Source: Pararhodobacter sp. (GTDB lineage Bacteria > Pseudomonadota > Alphaproteobacteria > Rhodobacterales > Rhodobacteraceae). From it: DNA of 44,543 nt. The position numbers were made by a program, and so were the translations under genes. Location: positions 1 to 44,543 of the forward strand of contig JAFIEG010000033.1 of assembly GCA_020832665.1 (NCBI GenBank), given 5' to 3'. Shown here piece after piece: positions 17,958 through 25,974 of this stretch (positions within the stretch are counted from its first letter, which is position 1; each line of letters starts with the position of its first letter). The notes under the pieces are model-generated. The model was not told where the DNA came from. It did not search any database and saw only the letters and a list, made by a program, of their open reading frames with translations.

Positions 17958-18007
17958 ACGGGCGCTACCTACCTCTGAGCGGTCGCGCCCGTGGGCACGC
18001 TCAGAGG
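17958..18007 (-). promoter_or_regulatory. Mutually exclusive hairpins of a leu attenuator
   Basis: Two perfect inverted repeats interleave. Hairpin A pairs 17998-18007 with 17972-17981 (10 bp; its 5' arm contains the last Leu codon and stop of the leader peptide). Hairpin B pairs 17985-17992 with 17958-17965 (8 bp). Each loop contains an arm of the other, so both cannot form as simple hairpins. A ribosome stalled on the leader Leu codons would cover the 5' arm of A and free B. No U-tract follows, so the output may be Rho-dependent or act on leuA translation. Confidence 0.6.
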
Positions 18008-18111
18008 CATGTAAGGAGAAGCAGACCGCCGCTGACCGACCGCAGCCCATGGCCTGCGGCCACGCGGGGCGCGGAGCAAGCGAAGCAGGTGTGGCGGTGG
18101 TCATCATGCAT
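18001..18111 (-). CDS. Leucine leader peptide of leuA
   Basis: A 36-codon reading frame on the leuA strand ends in 'GGLLLLTCL' and a TGA at 18001, with four consecutive Leu codons (CTG CTT CTC CTT; 18024-18013) and a fifth just before the stop. Two of them are CTT, an infrequent codon in such GC-rich DNA. The stop is 87 bp before leuA. The ATG at 18111 has no ribosome-binding site but stands exactly seven bases after a TATAGT -10 element, so the transcript should begin at or next to the ATG: a leaderless frame, as reported for rhizobial trpL. A shorter version starting at GTG 18063 (20 residues) is possible. The role, sensing charged tRNA-Leu, is inferred from the Leu run, the position and the hairpins. 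Confidence 0.65.
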   Translation of the reverse strand: MHDDHRHTCFACSAPRVAAGHGLRSVSGGLLLLTCL

Positions 18112-18118
18112 GCGCGGA

Positions 18119-18147
18119 ACTATACGGACCGGGCTGGAAAAGAAAAG
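18119..18147 (-). promoter_or_regulatory. Promoter of the leuA leader transcript
   Basis: On the minus strand CTTTTC (18147-18142; 4 of 6 to the alphaproteobacterial CTTGAC) and TATAGT (18124-18119; 5 of 6) are 17 bases apart. Seven bases follow before the leader ATG, placing the predicted start of transcription on its A. Confidence 0.5.
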
Positions 18148-18274
18148 CCTGAAATGCGCGCCGAAAAGCATCAACATTCTGCTGCCGGCGCCGGCAGCGG
18201 CGGGTTTCCTGCACAAACCGACCGAATCGCCCTATGCTGGCGCCATGCTGGTGTTGCCGAAAGGACTTTCCGAC

Positions 18275-19495
18275 ATGATCCAGAGGGCTGCCTTGATCGC
18301 CTGCCTGTGTTGCCTTGCCGGCGCCGCCACGGCGCAGCAGGTCAGCGCGGACGATGTCATCGGGCCGGTCAGAAGCCAAGCGGTTGCTGACTGTCTGCAC
18401 AACACCCCCGAGGCGGATGCGCTGGCCTGTTTCGACCAGTCCGGCGTCACCGCCCCCGCGAGGCGCCTCGCGCAGGTGCTGGCTGAGGAGTCAAGCTTCG
18501 GCATGCCGGCCATTCTTACCGGGTTTCAGGCCGTCGGCGCGGTTGACGTGGCGACGGTCTTCTTTCCCATGCTGGCCAACACCAATGACCAGATCGTGCT
18601 GGTGAACGGCGCCGAGGGCCCGAAGATGGCAGTTGATTTCATGGCCGGCCCCAATGCGCCGCGTACCCCGGAGAACAGCGCGCTCATGGACCGCTACCCC
18701 AATGCCTTCGAATCGGGGCGTGTGACCCTTGCCGCGGTGCGCCGGCTGCCGGATGGTGGGCAGCGGTTCGTGCTGCGCGATGTCGTCACCGATGGCTGCC
18801 GGGCCTGCCCACCCGTGGCGGTGGCGTTGCGTCATGTTGATTTCGCCAATGGCCGGCTGGCTGGTATCCGCGATATCGGTTGGTACCCGCTGGCGGTGTT
18901 CGACCCACAGTTGCGCCGCCAGCGGCTGCGGGCCGGTGATCGGCGGATGCTGCAACAGGCGCTGAACGCTCAAGGCTATGATGCGGGGTCTGTCGATGGT
19001 CAGGTGGGGCCACGAACCCTTGGCGCATTGGCCGATTTCCAGCGCGCGCATTGTCTTTCCGTGGCGCCCCGGGTCACACCGGAGGTGGCTGCTGCTCTCT
19101 CTGCCGCGCTTTCAAGTCTTGATCCGCCGCCCTGCGCGCCCGCGGCTCCATCGGCGCCCGAGTCCGCGCCGGACGCCGATGCGGTCGCGCTTCCGGTGCG
19201 CGATGGCGTCTATGCCGCCATGCCCGAAGGATGCCCGAACCATGACGGGGGCACACGCACCGGTGATGCCGAAATTGCCGCCAACCTGCGGGTAACGCTG
19301 CGCGACGGCCAGTTCCACCAGATGACGCAGGCTTGCCCGATTGTCGCCTATATCGAGGCGGACGGGCAGGGCCGGTTGAGCATGGATTGCGTTTATGGCG
19401 ATACGCCGGTGCTGTACAATTTCGTCATCACCCCGATGACGCGCAACAGTTTTGAACGCAATGGCCAAGTCTACAGCCGCTGCGCCGAGCAATGA
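18275..19495 (+). CDS. Secreted protein with a peptidoglycan-binding domain
   Basis: The product has 406 residues and a clear Sec signal peptide (residues 1-20, cleavage after AATA). AAAGGA nine bases upstream selects ATG 18275 over an in-frame ATG at 18245, which has no site. The N-terminal half (about 25-215) is an unrecognised domain with several Cys residues ('CLHNTPEADALACF', 'DGCRACPPV') that could form disulfides. A PG_binding_1 domain ('RMLQQALNAQGYDAGSVDGQ', then a GALADFQRAH core) lies at about 220-255, followed by a Pro/Ala linker and a C-terminal beta-rich domain with three or four Cys. No catalytic motif is visible. It stands alone on the plus strand, convergent with the cytochrome c peroxidase. 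A periplasmic role at the cell wall is inferred. Confidence 0.8.
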   Translation: MIQRAALIACLCCLAGAATAQQVSADDVIGPVRSQAVADCLHNTPEADALACFDQSGVTAPARRLAQVLAEESSFGMPAILTGFQAVGAVDVATVFFPMLANTNDQIVLVNGAEGPKMAVDFMAGPNAPRTPENSALMDRYPNAFESGRVTLAAVRRLPDGGQRFVLRDVVTDGCRACPPVAVALRHVDFANGRLAGIRDIGWYPLAVFDPQLRRQRLRAGDRRMLQQALNAQGYDAGSVDGQVGPRTLGALADFQRAHCLSVAPRVTPEVAAALSAALSSLDPPPCAPAAPSAPESAPDADAVALPVRDGVYAAMPEGCPNHDGGTRTGDAEIAANLRVTLRDGQFHQMTQACPIVAYIEADGQGRLSMDCVYGDTPVLYNFVITPMTRNSFERNGQVYSRCAEQ

Positions 19496-19537
19496 CACGG
19501 CCGCATGACATGGACTTGCATAGACCGGACCGCAGAT

Positions 19538-19567
19538 AAAAACCGCCCCACCGAATTGGCGGGGCGG
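19538..19567 (-). terminator. Intrinsic terminator of the cytochrome c peroxidase gene
   Basis: On the minus strand CCGCCCCGCC and GGTGGGGCGG form a 10-bp stem (one G-U pair) around AATTC, followed by TTTTTA. It lies just after the peroxidase stop and is a textbook intrinsic terminator. Confidence 0.75.
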
Positions 19568-19589
19568 GGCCTTTGGCCGGCCGGCGCGC

Positions 19590-20585
19590 TTATGGCAGTG
19601 CCGGGATTTCCAGGCGCGGCATCTCGCCGGTGAGCGCGTGCAGGAAGGCAACAAGATCGTCGAGTTCGTCCTCGGCGAATTCCTGCCCCAGCATCTGATC
19701 GCCCATCAGCTGCACCGCGTCGTGCAGGTTGTCCACCGAGCCGTTGTTGAAATACGGATAGGTCACCGCCACGTTCAGCAGCGTCGGCGTGCGGAAGGCA
19801 AAGCGGTCCATTTCGTCGCCTGTGACCACGAAGCGGCCCTCATCGGTCGAGCCGGGCAGCTCGAAACGGTGGAAGTTGCTGTCGGTCAGCGCCGGCCCGT
19901 TGTGGCAGGCCACGCAGCCGCTGTCGGCAAACAGGCGCATGCCGCGCACCTGCTGCTCGCTCATCGCCATCTCGTCGCCCATCAGATAGCGGTTGAAGGG
20001 CGAATTCGGCGTGTTGAGCGTGCGCTCAAACGCCGCGATCGACAGCGCCACATTCTGCGGCGTTACCGGATCATCCTCGCCGGGGAAGGCCGCCGAGAAC
20101 ATGTCGCGGTAGATCTCGAACTCGTTGAGCCGCACGATCGCCTCTTCCAGCGACATTGCCATCTCGATGTCGGCCTCGATCGGGCCCAGCGCCTGGCCTT
20201 CCAGATCGGGCTCGCGCCCGTCCCAGAACTGCGCTTCCAGAAAACCCGAATTGAGCACGGTCGGCGTGTTGCGGTCGCCCACCTGGCCCTGGTGGCCCAC
20301 CGCGCGCGGAATGCGGTCGGTCCAGCCCAGTGCGGGGTTGTGGCAGGTGGCACAGCTGATCACGCCCGAAGAGGAGATGCGCGGCTCGAAGAAAAGCATA
20401 CGGCCCAGATCGATTCGTTCGGCCGACATGGTGGTGCCAGACGGGATGGGGGGCAGCGCCGGCAATGGCTCGAACAGGTCGATATATTCCTGCATCGACA
20501 CGTCCTGCGCAATCGCCGGGCTCGCGATGGCCATGGCTCCGGCGGCTACCGACGCGAGTAGCTTACGGGTTGCTGGCTTGGGCAC
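19590..20585 (-). CDS. Di-haem cytochrome c peroxidase (BCCP/MauG superfamily)
   Basis: This periplasmic enzyme reduces H2O2 to water with electrons from c-type cytochromes. The 331-residue precursor has a signal peptide (1-27, ending SPAIAQ) and two haem-binding motifs, C78-A-T-C-H82 and C224-V-A-C-H228. The spacing and the 'GRMLFFEPRISSSGVISCAT', 'NTPTVLNSGF' and 'FRTPTLLNVAVTYPYFNNGS' blocks are typical of bacterial cytochrome c peroxidases. The GTG at 20585 is chosen because AAGGAG lies seven bases upstream; a longer frame to 20621 has no such support. Upstream lies an AT-rich control region with an FNR-like site, which fits the microaerobic expression known for this family in Paracoccus and Rhodobacter. 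It is a single gene with its own terminator. Confidence 0.93.
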   Translation of the reverse strand: MPKPATRKLLASVAAGAMAIASPAIAQDVSMQEYIDLFEPLPALPPIPSGTTMSAERIDLGRMLFFEPRISSSGVISCATCHNPALGWTDRIPRAVGHQGQVGDRNTPTVLNSGFLEAQFWDGREPDLEGQALGPIEADIEMAMSLEEAIVRLNEFEIYRDMFSAAFPGEDDPVTPQNVALSIAAFERTLNTPNSPFNRYLMGDEMAMSEQQVRGMRLFADSGCVACHNGPALTDSNFHRFELPGSTDEGRFVVTGDEMDRFAFRTPTLLNVAVTYPYFNNGSVDNLHDAVQLMGDQMLGQEFAEDELDDLVAFLHALTGEMPRLEIPALP

Positions 20586-20695
20586 CTTGTATCTCCTTTC
20601 AAACTGACTTCGCGCGAACAAGCCAGAGCTTGTCAGAAATCGTCAGACTGCGTTCGCGCGCATCACTAGTAATCACTGACGCTTGAGAAGCTACT

Positions 20696-20709
20696 ATGAT
20701 CTGAGTCAA
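20696..20709. promoter_or_regulatory. FNR/FnrL-like binding site upstream of the peroxidase gene
   Basis: ATGAT-CTGA-GTCAA (minus strand TTGAC-TCAG-ATCAT) matches the FNR palindrome TTGAT-N4-ATCAA except at the fifth and the last position. It is 111 bp upstream of the GTG start. If it is centred near -41.5, a -10 element would fall around 20664-20675, where the minus strand reads GATTACTAG. This is a candidate site by inspection. Confidence 0.5.
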
Positions 20710-20810
20710 GTAATAAGGGTAAATTAGAGCGACTCCAAGTTTCCTATACGAAAAAGCTTTTTAATTCAGTATTTTGTGCCTTTTGGTGTGCCGGCTTGGT
20801 AAGGCTGTCC

Positions 20811-21365
20811 TCACCCGGTGGGCGGGGTTGAGGGCGGGGGCGCGGGCGGCCAGGGGCGCTCGGAATCGGCCTCGATCCAGGCTTGCACCCAGCGCGGCAG
20901 TTTTGGGCTGCTCATGCCGGGATGGCCCATGGCGGCGATCAGCCTCTCGGGCGCCACGATGCCTTCGGCGCTGGTTGCAGCCAGCCGCACAAGGATGTGG
21001 TTGAGTGCCTCGCCCTCGCGCCACATTATCTGCTCGGTATAGATGAAGCGATGATCCCAGCCCAGCAACCGGCAATGCATTTCAACCCGGTGAAGCAGCC
21101 GCACCCGGCGCCGGTAACGCATCGAAGAGCCGGCAACGGTCATGCCCCAGCCGTTTTCGCGCAGCGCCCCCGCCAGGCCGATGCGCACCGAAAACGGCAT
21201 CCGGCCCAGATCGAACAGGGTGAGCGTGCGCCCGTTGTTGAGCTCCATCCAGGGGTCCAGATCCCACGGCCAGCAACGGTGATGCGAGACATGCGTCTCC
21301 AGAAGGCCCAGCTTCTGGCCGCGGAACTTGATCTGCTCCTTCAGCAGGCGGATGACGGGATACAT
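20811..21365 (-). CDS. Acyl-CoA thioesterase (4HBT hot-dog family)
   Basis: The 184-residue protein has the hot-dog thioesterase pattern: 'PWDLDPWMELNNGRTLTLFD' (active-site loop with the long helix), 'SVRIGLAGALRENGWGMTVA', 'SSMRYRRRVRLLHRVEMHCR' and 'WDHRFIYTEQIMWREGEALN'. Members hydrolyse acyl-CoA thioesters; the substrate here is not identifiable. The N-terminal 25 residues are basic and amphipathic, and the C-terminus ends in a Pro-rich tail. The ATG at 21365 is the first in frame. It is upstream of, but separated by 225 bp from, the cytochrome c peroxidase, so they are not obviously an operon. Confidence 0.85.
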   Translation of the reverse strand: MYPVIRLLKEQIKFRGQKLGLLETHVSHHRCWPWDLDPWMELNNGRTLTLFDLGRMPFSVRIGLAGALRENGWGMTVAGSSMRYRRRVRLLHRVEMHCRLLGWDHRFIYTEQIMWREGEALNHILVRLAATSAEGIVAPERLIAAMGHPGMSSPKLPRWVQAWIEADSERPWPPAPPPSTPPTG

Positions 21366-21659
21366 GCGGCCACGGTCCCCCCGATTGTGGCATTTCAGGA
21401 AATCTCGGTGGCAAGTCGGGGCGCCGAGCGCAAGCGGGTCGCTGCGTCACGGGCATTGACGGCGCAGGGGAGCGGGCGCTGCCGCGCGCCGCTCGGGCGG
21501 TTGCTGCCCGTGATCCGGGCGGAAGCAATCATGCGATTCCAGTATGACACTGCCGCGAGCAGGCGCTTCCCTTACCCTTGGGCAACATTGCCCGCAGGCG
21601 GCAACGGGAGTACCCTCCGACGCATCCGGCCTGCTGGCCCCCACCGAGCGAAACGCCAC

Positions 21660-22310
21660 ATGAGCAATGCCACCCAGACGCGCAGCGGATACAGCCGCAC
21701 CGAATTCCTGTCCGATGCCGTGGTGCATGTCACCGGGCTGACGCTGGTGCTGATGGCGCTGCCGGTACTGATCGTGATCACCGGGCTTTTCCGCGGCGAT
21801 CTGCACAGCATGTTCGGGGTGGGCGTGTATTCGGCGGCGCTGCTGGCCATGCTCAGCTTCTCGGCGCTGTGCAACATGGGCGCGGGCACGGCGCGCGCCT
21901 GGCTCTACCGGCGGCTTGATCATGCGGCGATCTATGTGAAAATCGCGGGCACCTACACCCCCTTCACGCTGCTCACCGGGCAAGGCATGGCGCTTACCCT
22001 GGGGCTGTGGGGCGCGGCGCTCGCCGGCGTGGTGCTCAAGCTGATTTCGCCCGAGAAGCTGCGCTGGCTGGCGCTGGCGCTCTATCTGGGCATGGGCTGG
22101 GCCGGGGTGGTGGCCGGGCAGGCGCTGCTGGCGGCGCTGCCGATGCCGGTTCTGGTGCTGATGATGCTGGGCGGCGGGCTCTATACGCTGGGCGTTGTCT
22201 TCTATCTTTGGACGACGCTGCCCTATCACAACACCATCTGGCATGTCTTCGTGCTGGTGGCGAGCCTGGTCTTCTATGCCGCCGTTATGGTGCAGGTGCT
22301 GCTGGGCTGA
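21660..22310 (+). CDS. Hemolysin III / YqfA-type seven-TM membrane protein
   Basis: This 216-residue polytopic protein belongs to the hemolysin III / progestin-and-adipoQ-receptor superfamily. Seven hydrophobic segments are visible, and the family metal-site residues are present: 'VHVTGLTLVL' (His in TM1), 'RRLDHAAIYVKIAGTYTPFT' (TM3 region) and 'YHNTIWHVFVLVAS' (two His near the C-terminus). Despite the name, bacterial members are not proven haemolysins; a zinc-dependent hydrolase or membrane-homeostasis role has been proposed. The ATG at 21660 has a poor ribosome site; upstream in-frame starts are in unrecognisable sequence. It diverges from the thioesterase with a 294-bp gap in which I see no gene. 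Confidence 0.88.
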   Translation: MSNATQTRSGYSRTEFLSDAVVHVTGLTLVLMALPVLIVITGLFRGDLHSMFGVGVYSAALLAMLSFSALCNMGAGTARAWLYRRLDHAAIYVKIAGTYTPFTLLTGQGMALTLGLWGAALAGVVLKLISPEKLRWLALALYLGMGWAGVVAGQALLAALPMPVLVLMMLGGGLYTLGVVFYLWTTLPYHNTIWHVFVLVASLVFYAAVMVQVLLG

Positions 22311-22424
22311 GCGGCGCCGCGCGGGGCTTGAGAAGGCCAAACGCAATCCCTTGATCTCGATCAGCAGGCGGGCCTGGCATTGGTGCTAGCCTGCTTGCTG
22401 ATTCTTAGTGCAAGGAGTTTGCAG

Positions 22425-22841
22425 ATGGTCGAAAAAACCCCTCTCGGCAGTTTCTGGCCCACCCTTTACGAACCCCTGCGCCAGTTCGGCGGCAAGCTTG
22501 GCGAGTGGCTTTCCCCAGCCGCCGAGGCCTCATCGGATGACAGCGCCTATACCATCAGCATGGAACTGCCGGGCGTTGCCGAGGAAGACATTCACCTGAC
22601 CGTCGAGAACGGGCAGGTGACGGTTAAGGGCGAGAAGAAGACCGAACGCGAGGAAAAGGGCGATACCTGGTATTTCAGCGAGCGCCAGTTCGGCAGTTTC
22701 CAGCGCAGCTTTCGCGTGCCCGCCGATGTCGATGAATCGGCGGTCAGCGCGGCGTTGAAGGAAGGCGTGCTGACCATCACCCTGCCGCGCAAGGCGCCGC
22801 AGAAACAGGGCGGCAAGCGCGTTAAGATCAACAAGGGCTGA
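22425..22841 (+). CDS. Small heat-shock protein (Hsp20/alpha-crystallin family)
   Basis: This ATP-independent holdase chaperone has 138 residues. The alpha-crystallin domain runs from about 35 to 125: 'YTISMELPGVAEEDIHLTVE' 'NGQVTVKGEKK' and 'SFRVPADVDESAVSAALKEG' followed by 'VLTITLPRKAP', the A-x-x-x-n-G-V-L signature. AAGGAG seven bases upstream fixes the ATG at 22425. The C-terminal tail 'GGKRVKINKG' is short; an I-x-I oligomerisation motif is represented at best by 'VKI'. It is a single gene, 114 bp after the hemolysin III gene. No convincing RpoH promoter was found. Confidence 0.93.
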   Translation: MVEKTPLGSFWPTLYEPLRQFGGKLGEWLSPAAEASSDDSAYTISMELPGVAEEDIHLTVENGQVTVKGEKKTEREEKGDTWYFSERQFGSFQRSFRVPADVDESAVSAALKEGVLTITLPRKAPQKQGGKRVKINKG

Positions 22842-22849
22842 ATCGCGCC

Positions 22850-22882
22850 AACCGCGGCCACCCGCCTGGCGGGGTGGCGGTT
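22850..22882 (+). terminator. Hairpin after the Hsp20 gene
   Basis: AACCG(C) ... CGGTT and CCACCC-GC ... GCGGGGTGG form an imperfect stem of about 13 bp starting nine bases after the stop. No T-run follows, so it is only a possible terminator. Confidence 0.35.
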
Positions 22883-23016
22883 CATGCCGTCGTCCAATGC
22901 CGTGATCGCTCGCGGCGTTTTATCGATGTTTCACCAGCGCCCTGCCACCCGTAGGATGGGCAGTATTGCCCATCCTTCCAGTTCGGCACCCTCGAAACCA
23001 TCAACCGAATCCGGTA

Positions 23017-24147
23017 TCAGTCTTCGTGCCTGCCGCCCCCCGAATTGCCGGCCAGCGCGCGCAGCTTTCTTTGCAGCTCGGATACCTGCTGCACCAGCCG
23101 CGGCAGCCGGCGCTGGGCCTTGTAGAGCGCGATCTGGCTGTCCATCCGCGTTGCGGGCGCGCCCAGCAGCACCCGGCCCGCAGGGGCGTTGGTGAAGATC
23201 TTGCTGGCGCCGCCGGCGACCACGTCATCGCCGATGGTGATGTTGTCGCTCACCCCGCATTGCCCGCCCAACACCACCCGGTTGCCGATCCGCGACGAGC
23301 CGGCAATGCCGACCTGCCCGCACAGCAGGCAATCCTCGCCCAGTTGCACATTATGCCCGATATGCACGAGGTTATCGATCTTCGTGCCGCGCCCTACCCG
23401 CGTGTCACGAATGGTGCCGCGGTCGATGGTGGCGTTGGCGCCGATCTCGACATCGTCGCCCAGTGTCACCGCGCCCAGCGAATGAATGCGCGTCCAGCTT
23501 TGCGCCGTACTCGCGCCCTCGCCGGGGGTCATGCCCTCACGCCCCAGCGATTCGCGCGCGGTCTCGGCGGATGAGCGCGTCGGGGTAACGAAGGAAAAGC
23601 CGTCGCTGCCGATGACGGCGCCGGCATGGGCGATGAAGCGATCGCCGATCTGCACTCGGGCGCCGATGAATACGCCGGGCATCAGAAGCGGCGCGGCACC
23701 GATGCGGGCGCCGGCGCCGATAACGCAATGCGCGCCGATGCGCGCCTGCGCGCCGATACGGGCGCCGGCGCCGATCACCGCGAAGGGCCCGATAGCGGCG
23801 CCCTCGCCGATCTCGGCCGCCGGGTCGATCAGCGCCGAGGGGTGGATGCCCGGCGCGATGTCCGGGCCCGGATCGAGCGTGCGCGTCAGCGCCGCCATCG
23901 CATAGCGCGGGCGCTCCACGAAAAGCGCGGCCTCGAGCCCCAGCGCGCGCCAGTCCGCACCCTCCCACAGCACGGCGGCGCGGGCGCGACCCTGCGCCAT
24001 ACCCTCGGCATAGTGCGGCGCCATCGCCAGCGCCAACTCGCCGGGCCCTGCCAGCGCCGGCTCGGCCGCGCCGGTGATCTCGATATCACCGCGCCCTTCC
24101 AGGCGCGCGCCCAGCGCGGCGGCGATGTCGGACAGGCGGTGCTTCAT
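23017..24147 (-). CDS. lpxD: UDP-3-O-(3-hydroxyacyl)glucosamine N-acyltransferase LpxD
   Basis: LpxD adds the N-linked hydroxyacyl chain in lipid A synthesis, using acyl-ACP. The 376-residue protein has the N-terminal uridine-binding domain (about 1-95: '[14 protein letters not shown]', '[12 protein letters not shown]'), then a long left-handed hexapeptide-repeat domain (about 100-320; repeats such as '[20 protein letters not shown]'). The catalytic His is in '[16 protein letters not shown]', and a C-terminal helix ('[20 protein letters not shown]') follows. The gene stands alone rather than in the common bamA-lpxD-fabZ-lpxA-lpxB cluster; none of those neighbours is present. It could be the only copy or a second paralogue. 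Downstream of it, convergent, is the Hsp20 gene. Confidence 0.92.
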   Translation of the reverse strand: MKHRLSDIAAALGARLEGRGDIEITGAAEPALAGPGELALAMAPHYAEGMAQGRARAAVLWEGADWRALGLEAALFVERPRYAMAALTRTLDPGPDIAPGIHPSALIDPAAEIGEGAAIGPFAVIGAGARIGAQARIGAHCVIGAGARIGAAPLLMPGVFIGARVQIGDRFIAHAGAVIGSDGFSFVTPTRSSAETARESLGREGMTPGEGASTAQSWTRIHSLGAVTLGDDVEIGANATIDRGTIRDTRVGRGTKIDNLVHIGHNVQLGEDCLLCGQVGIAGSSRIGNRVVLGGQCGVSDNITIGDDVVAGGASKIFTNAPAGRVLLGAPATRMDSQIALYKAQRRLPRLVQQVSELQRKLRALAGNSGGGRHED

Positions 24148-24236
24148 CCCGCTCTCCCGGTTGGCTGTTCCATGGCTGACGGTCTAAGCCTTCCGGCAGG
24201 AAGTGAAAACCGTTTTCGCCCCCCGGCAAGGCAACG

Positions 24237-24259
24237 AAAAAGGGGCGCCGCGGCGCCCC
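24237..24259 (-). terminator. Intrinsic terminator of the L,D-transpeptidase gene
   Basis: GGGGCGCC/GGCGCCCC forms a perfect 8-bp stem (24242-24249 and 24252-24259), and on the minus strand TTTTT follows. It begins 27 bp after the transpeptidase stop. Confidence 0.7.
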
Positions 24260-24285
24260 TGTCGCATGCTTGCATCGATGCCCGC

Positions 24286-25974
24286 TCAGCTTGCCGGCAG
24301 GCCCGGCATCGGCACCCCGGCATTGCGCAGCGCGTCATAGATGCGCGCATCGCGGCCATAGACATCATCGCGATAGTTCAACTCGCCGGTGACCGAGGTG
24401 AAGGCCGTGCGATAGACGATGTGAATCGGCACCGGATTTTCAAGATAGACGCGCGTCTGCTGCCCCGAGCGAAGGATATGCTGGTAATGCGTCACCGGAT
24501 CGGCGAACTGGCGCGAGAGCAGCTCATAGGCGAATTCCTGCGGATCGTTCAGCCGCACGCAGCCGGCCGAATGGGTGCGCACCGTATTGCGAAACAGGTG
24601 GCGTTCGGGCGTGTCGTGCAGATAGATCGCATAGGGGTTGGGGAACATGAACTTCACCTCGCCCAGCGGGTTGCCCGGCCCCGGGGGCTGGCGCACATTG
24701 AAGGGCAGGGTGCGCGGCGTGTAGCGCGAGAAATCGACGCTGAAGGGCGACACCCTGTTGCCGCGCGCATCGATCAGCTCGTAACGCCCCGAGGCAATCG
24801 CCCCCCAGCGCCCGGCCAGCAGCGAGCGCGGGATCGTCCAGTCGGGGTTGATCTCGATATAGGTCATGTGATCGGAAAATTCCGGTGTCTGCCGGTTCGA
24901 TTCCCGCTGGCCAATAATCGAGGGGGTGACAAAGGTTACCTGGTCGTCATCCATGATGCGGACGTGGAAATCGGTCAGGTTGACCATGATATGGCGCTCG
25001 CCGCGCTCGATATTTGTCCAGCGTTCGCGCTCCAGCGCCACGACGACCGAGCGCAACCGCTCCTGCGGCTCGACATTGATGGCCGAGATGGTGGCGTTGT
25101 TGGCAATGCCGTTGGGCTCCAGCCCGTGGGCTTCCTGGAAGCGCTGCACGGCGCGTTGCATGGTGGCGTCATAGCTGGCCGTGGCCAGGCGCGGCATGTA
25201 GCCCATGGCGATCAGCCGGTTGCGCAGCGCGATCACCGACTGGCCTTCCTGCCCCGGGCTCAGCGAGCCAACGGGCACGCGCGGGCCCCAGCCGCCGCGG
25301 GCGATGGTGGCCTCGAGCTCGCGCTTGGCATGGAAAAGCCGCGCATATTCCGGCGATGACGGCGCCAGGTTGCGGATGAAGCTGACCGGCTCGGCCCCGG
25401 CGAAATCATGCATCATCTGGCGCGCATCGGGGCGCGGCACTTCGCGCACGATCTGCGAGATGACGGCGCCGGGTTCGAGCACGCCGCTGGAGATGTCGCG
25501 CGCATACTGCATGAATGCCTGGCTGGCCCTCGCCTCGGCAAAGCCCCGGTCGCGCTCGCTTTCCACGGCCTCAAACGCCGACAGCAGCCCTTGAAGATCG
25601 TAGCGATCGCCGGGCAGGCCATGTTCGCGGGCGCGGCTGAGTGCCGACACCAGCGCCGTGCGCCGCGTGGCGTGTTCCGCGCCGGTCCAGACCGCTTCGA
25701 AATTCGTTTCGCGATAGAACGCCGCCAGCGCCGAATCGGCGGCAACCCCTTCCGCCAGCGCCTGGCGGAAGGCCGGGAAGGCCTGCGCCTGCATCGGGGC
25801 AGGGGTAAGCAGCAGGGTTGTTGCCGGCAGACCTGCCGCGATGGTCAGCGGTGCCAGCGCCAGAGCCGAGCCGAATGCGGCAACGGCACCGAGCCCTGCC
25901 TTGCGCAATCGCGCGCCAAGGCGACGTGGGGCAAGGGGCGGGACCGCCGGGGTTTCGGGGCTCTCTCTACGCAT
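24286..25974 (-). CDS. YcbB-type L,D-transpeptidase
   Basis: The enzyme makes 3-3 (mDAP-mDAP) cross-links in peptidoglycan and is insensitive to most beta-lactams. From ATG 25974 (GGAG six bases upstream) it has 562 residues: an N-terminal hydrophobic signal/anchor (about 23-62), a YcbB scaffold domain (65-235), a PG_binding_1 domain (about 247-299, 'LRNRLIAMGYMPRLATASYD') and the YkuD catalytic domain (about 328-505). The active site is H468-S-A-G-C472 in 'THSAGCVRL'. An alternative ATG at 26007, with AAGGA, adds 11 residues encoded by AT-rich codons. It is divergent from a MepK/DUF882 peptidase gene, the same association as ycbB-ycbK in E. coli. Confidence 0.92.
   Translation of the reverse strand: MRRESPETPAVPPLAPRRLGARLRKAGLGAVAAFGSALALAPLTIAAGLPATTLLLTPAPMQAQAFPAFRQALAEGVAADSALAAFYRETNFEAVWTGAEHATRRTALVSALSRAREHGLPGDRYDLQGLLSAFEAVESERDRGFAEARASQAFMQYARDISSGVLEPGAVISQIVREVPRPDARQMMHDFAGAEPVSFIRNLAPSSPEYARLFHAKRELEATIARGGWGPRVPVGSLSPGQEGQSVIALRNRLIAMGYMPRLATASYDATMQRAVQRFQEAHGLEPNGIANNATISAINVEPQERLRSVVVALERERWTNIERGERHIMVNLTDFHVRIMDDDQVTFVTPSIIGQRESNRQTPEFSDHMTYIEINPDWTIPRSLLAGRWGAIASGRYELIDARGNRVSPFSVDFSRYTPRTLPFNVRQPPGPGNPLGEVKFMFPNPYAIYLHDTPERHLFRNTVRTHSAGCVRLNDPQEFAYELLSRQFADPVTHYQHILRSGQQTRVYLENPVPIHIVYRTAFTSVTGELNYRDDVYGRDARIYDALRNAGVPMPGLPAS

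Noticed and set aside
17910-18107. A 65-codon frame overlapping the leuA start by four bases, which could be a coupled small protein
   Set aside because: No conserved features and no ribosome site; it is in another frame than the Leu-rich leader, which better explains the region.
22345-22424. CTTGAT about 75 bp upstream of the Hsp20 gene as an RpoH promoter -35
   Set aside because: No matching -10 element at a suitable distance could be identified.
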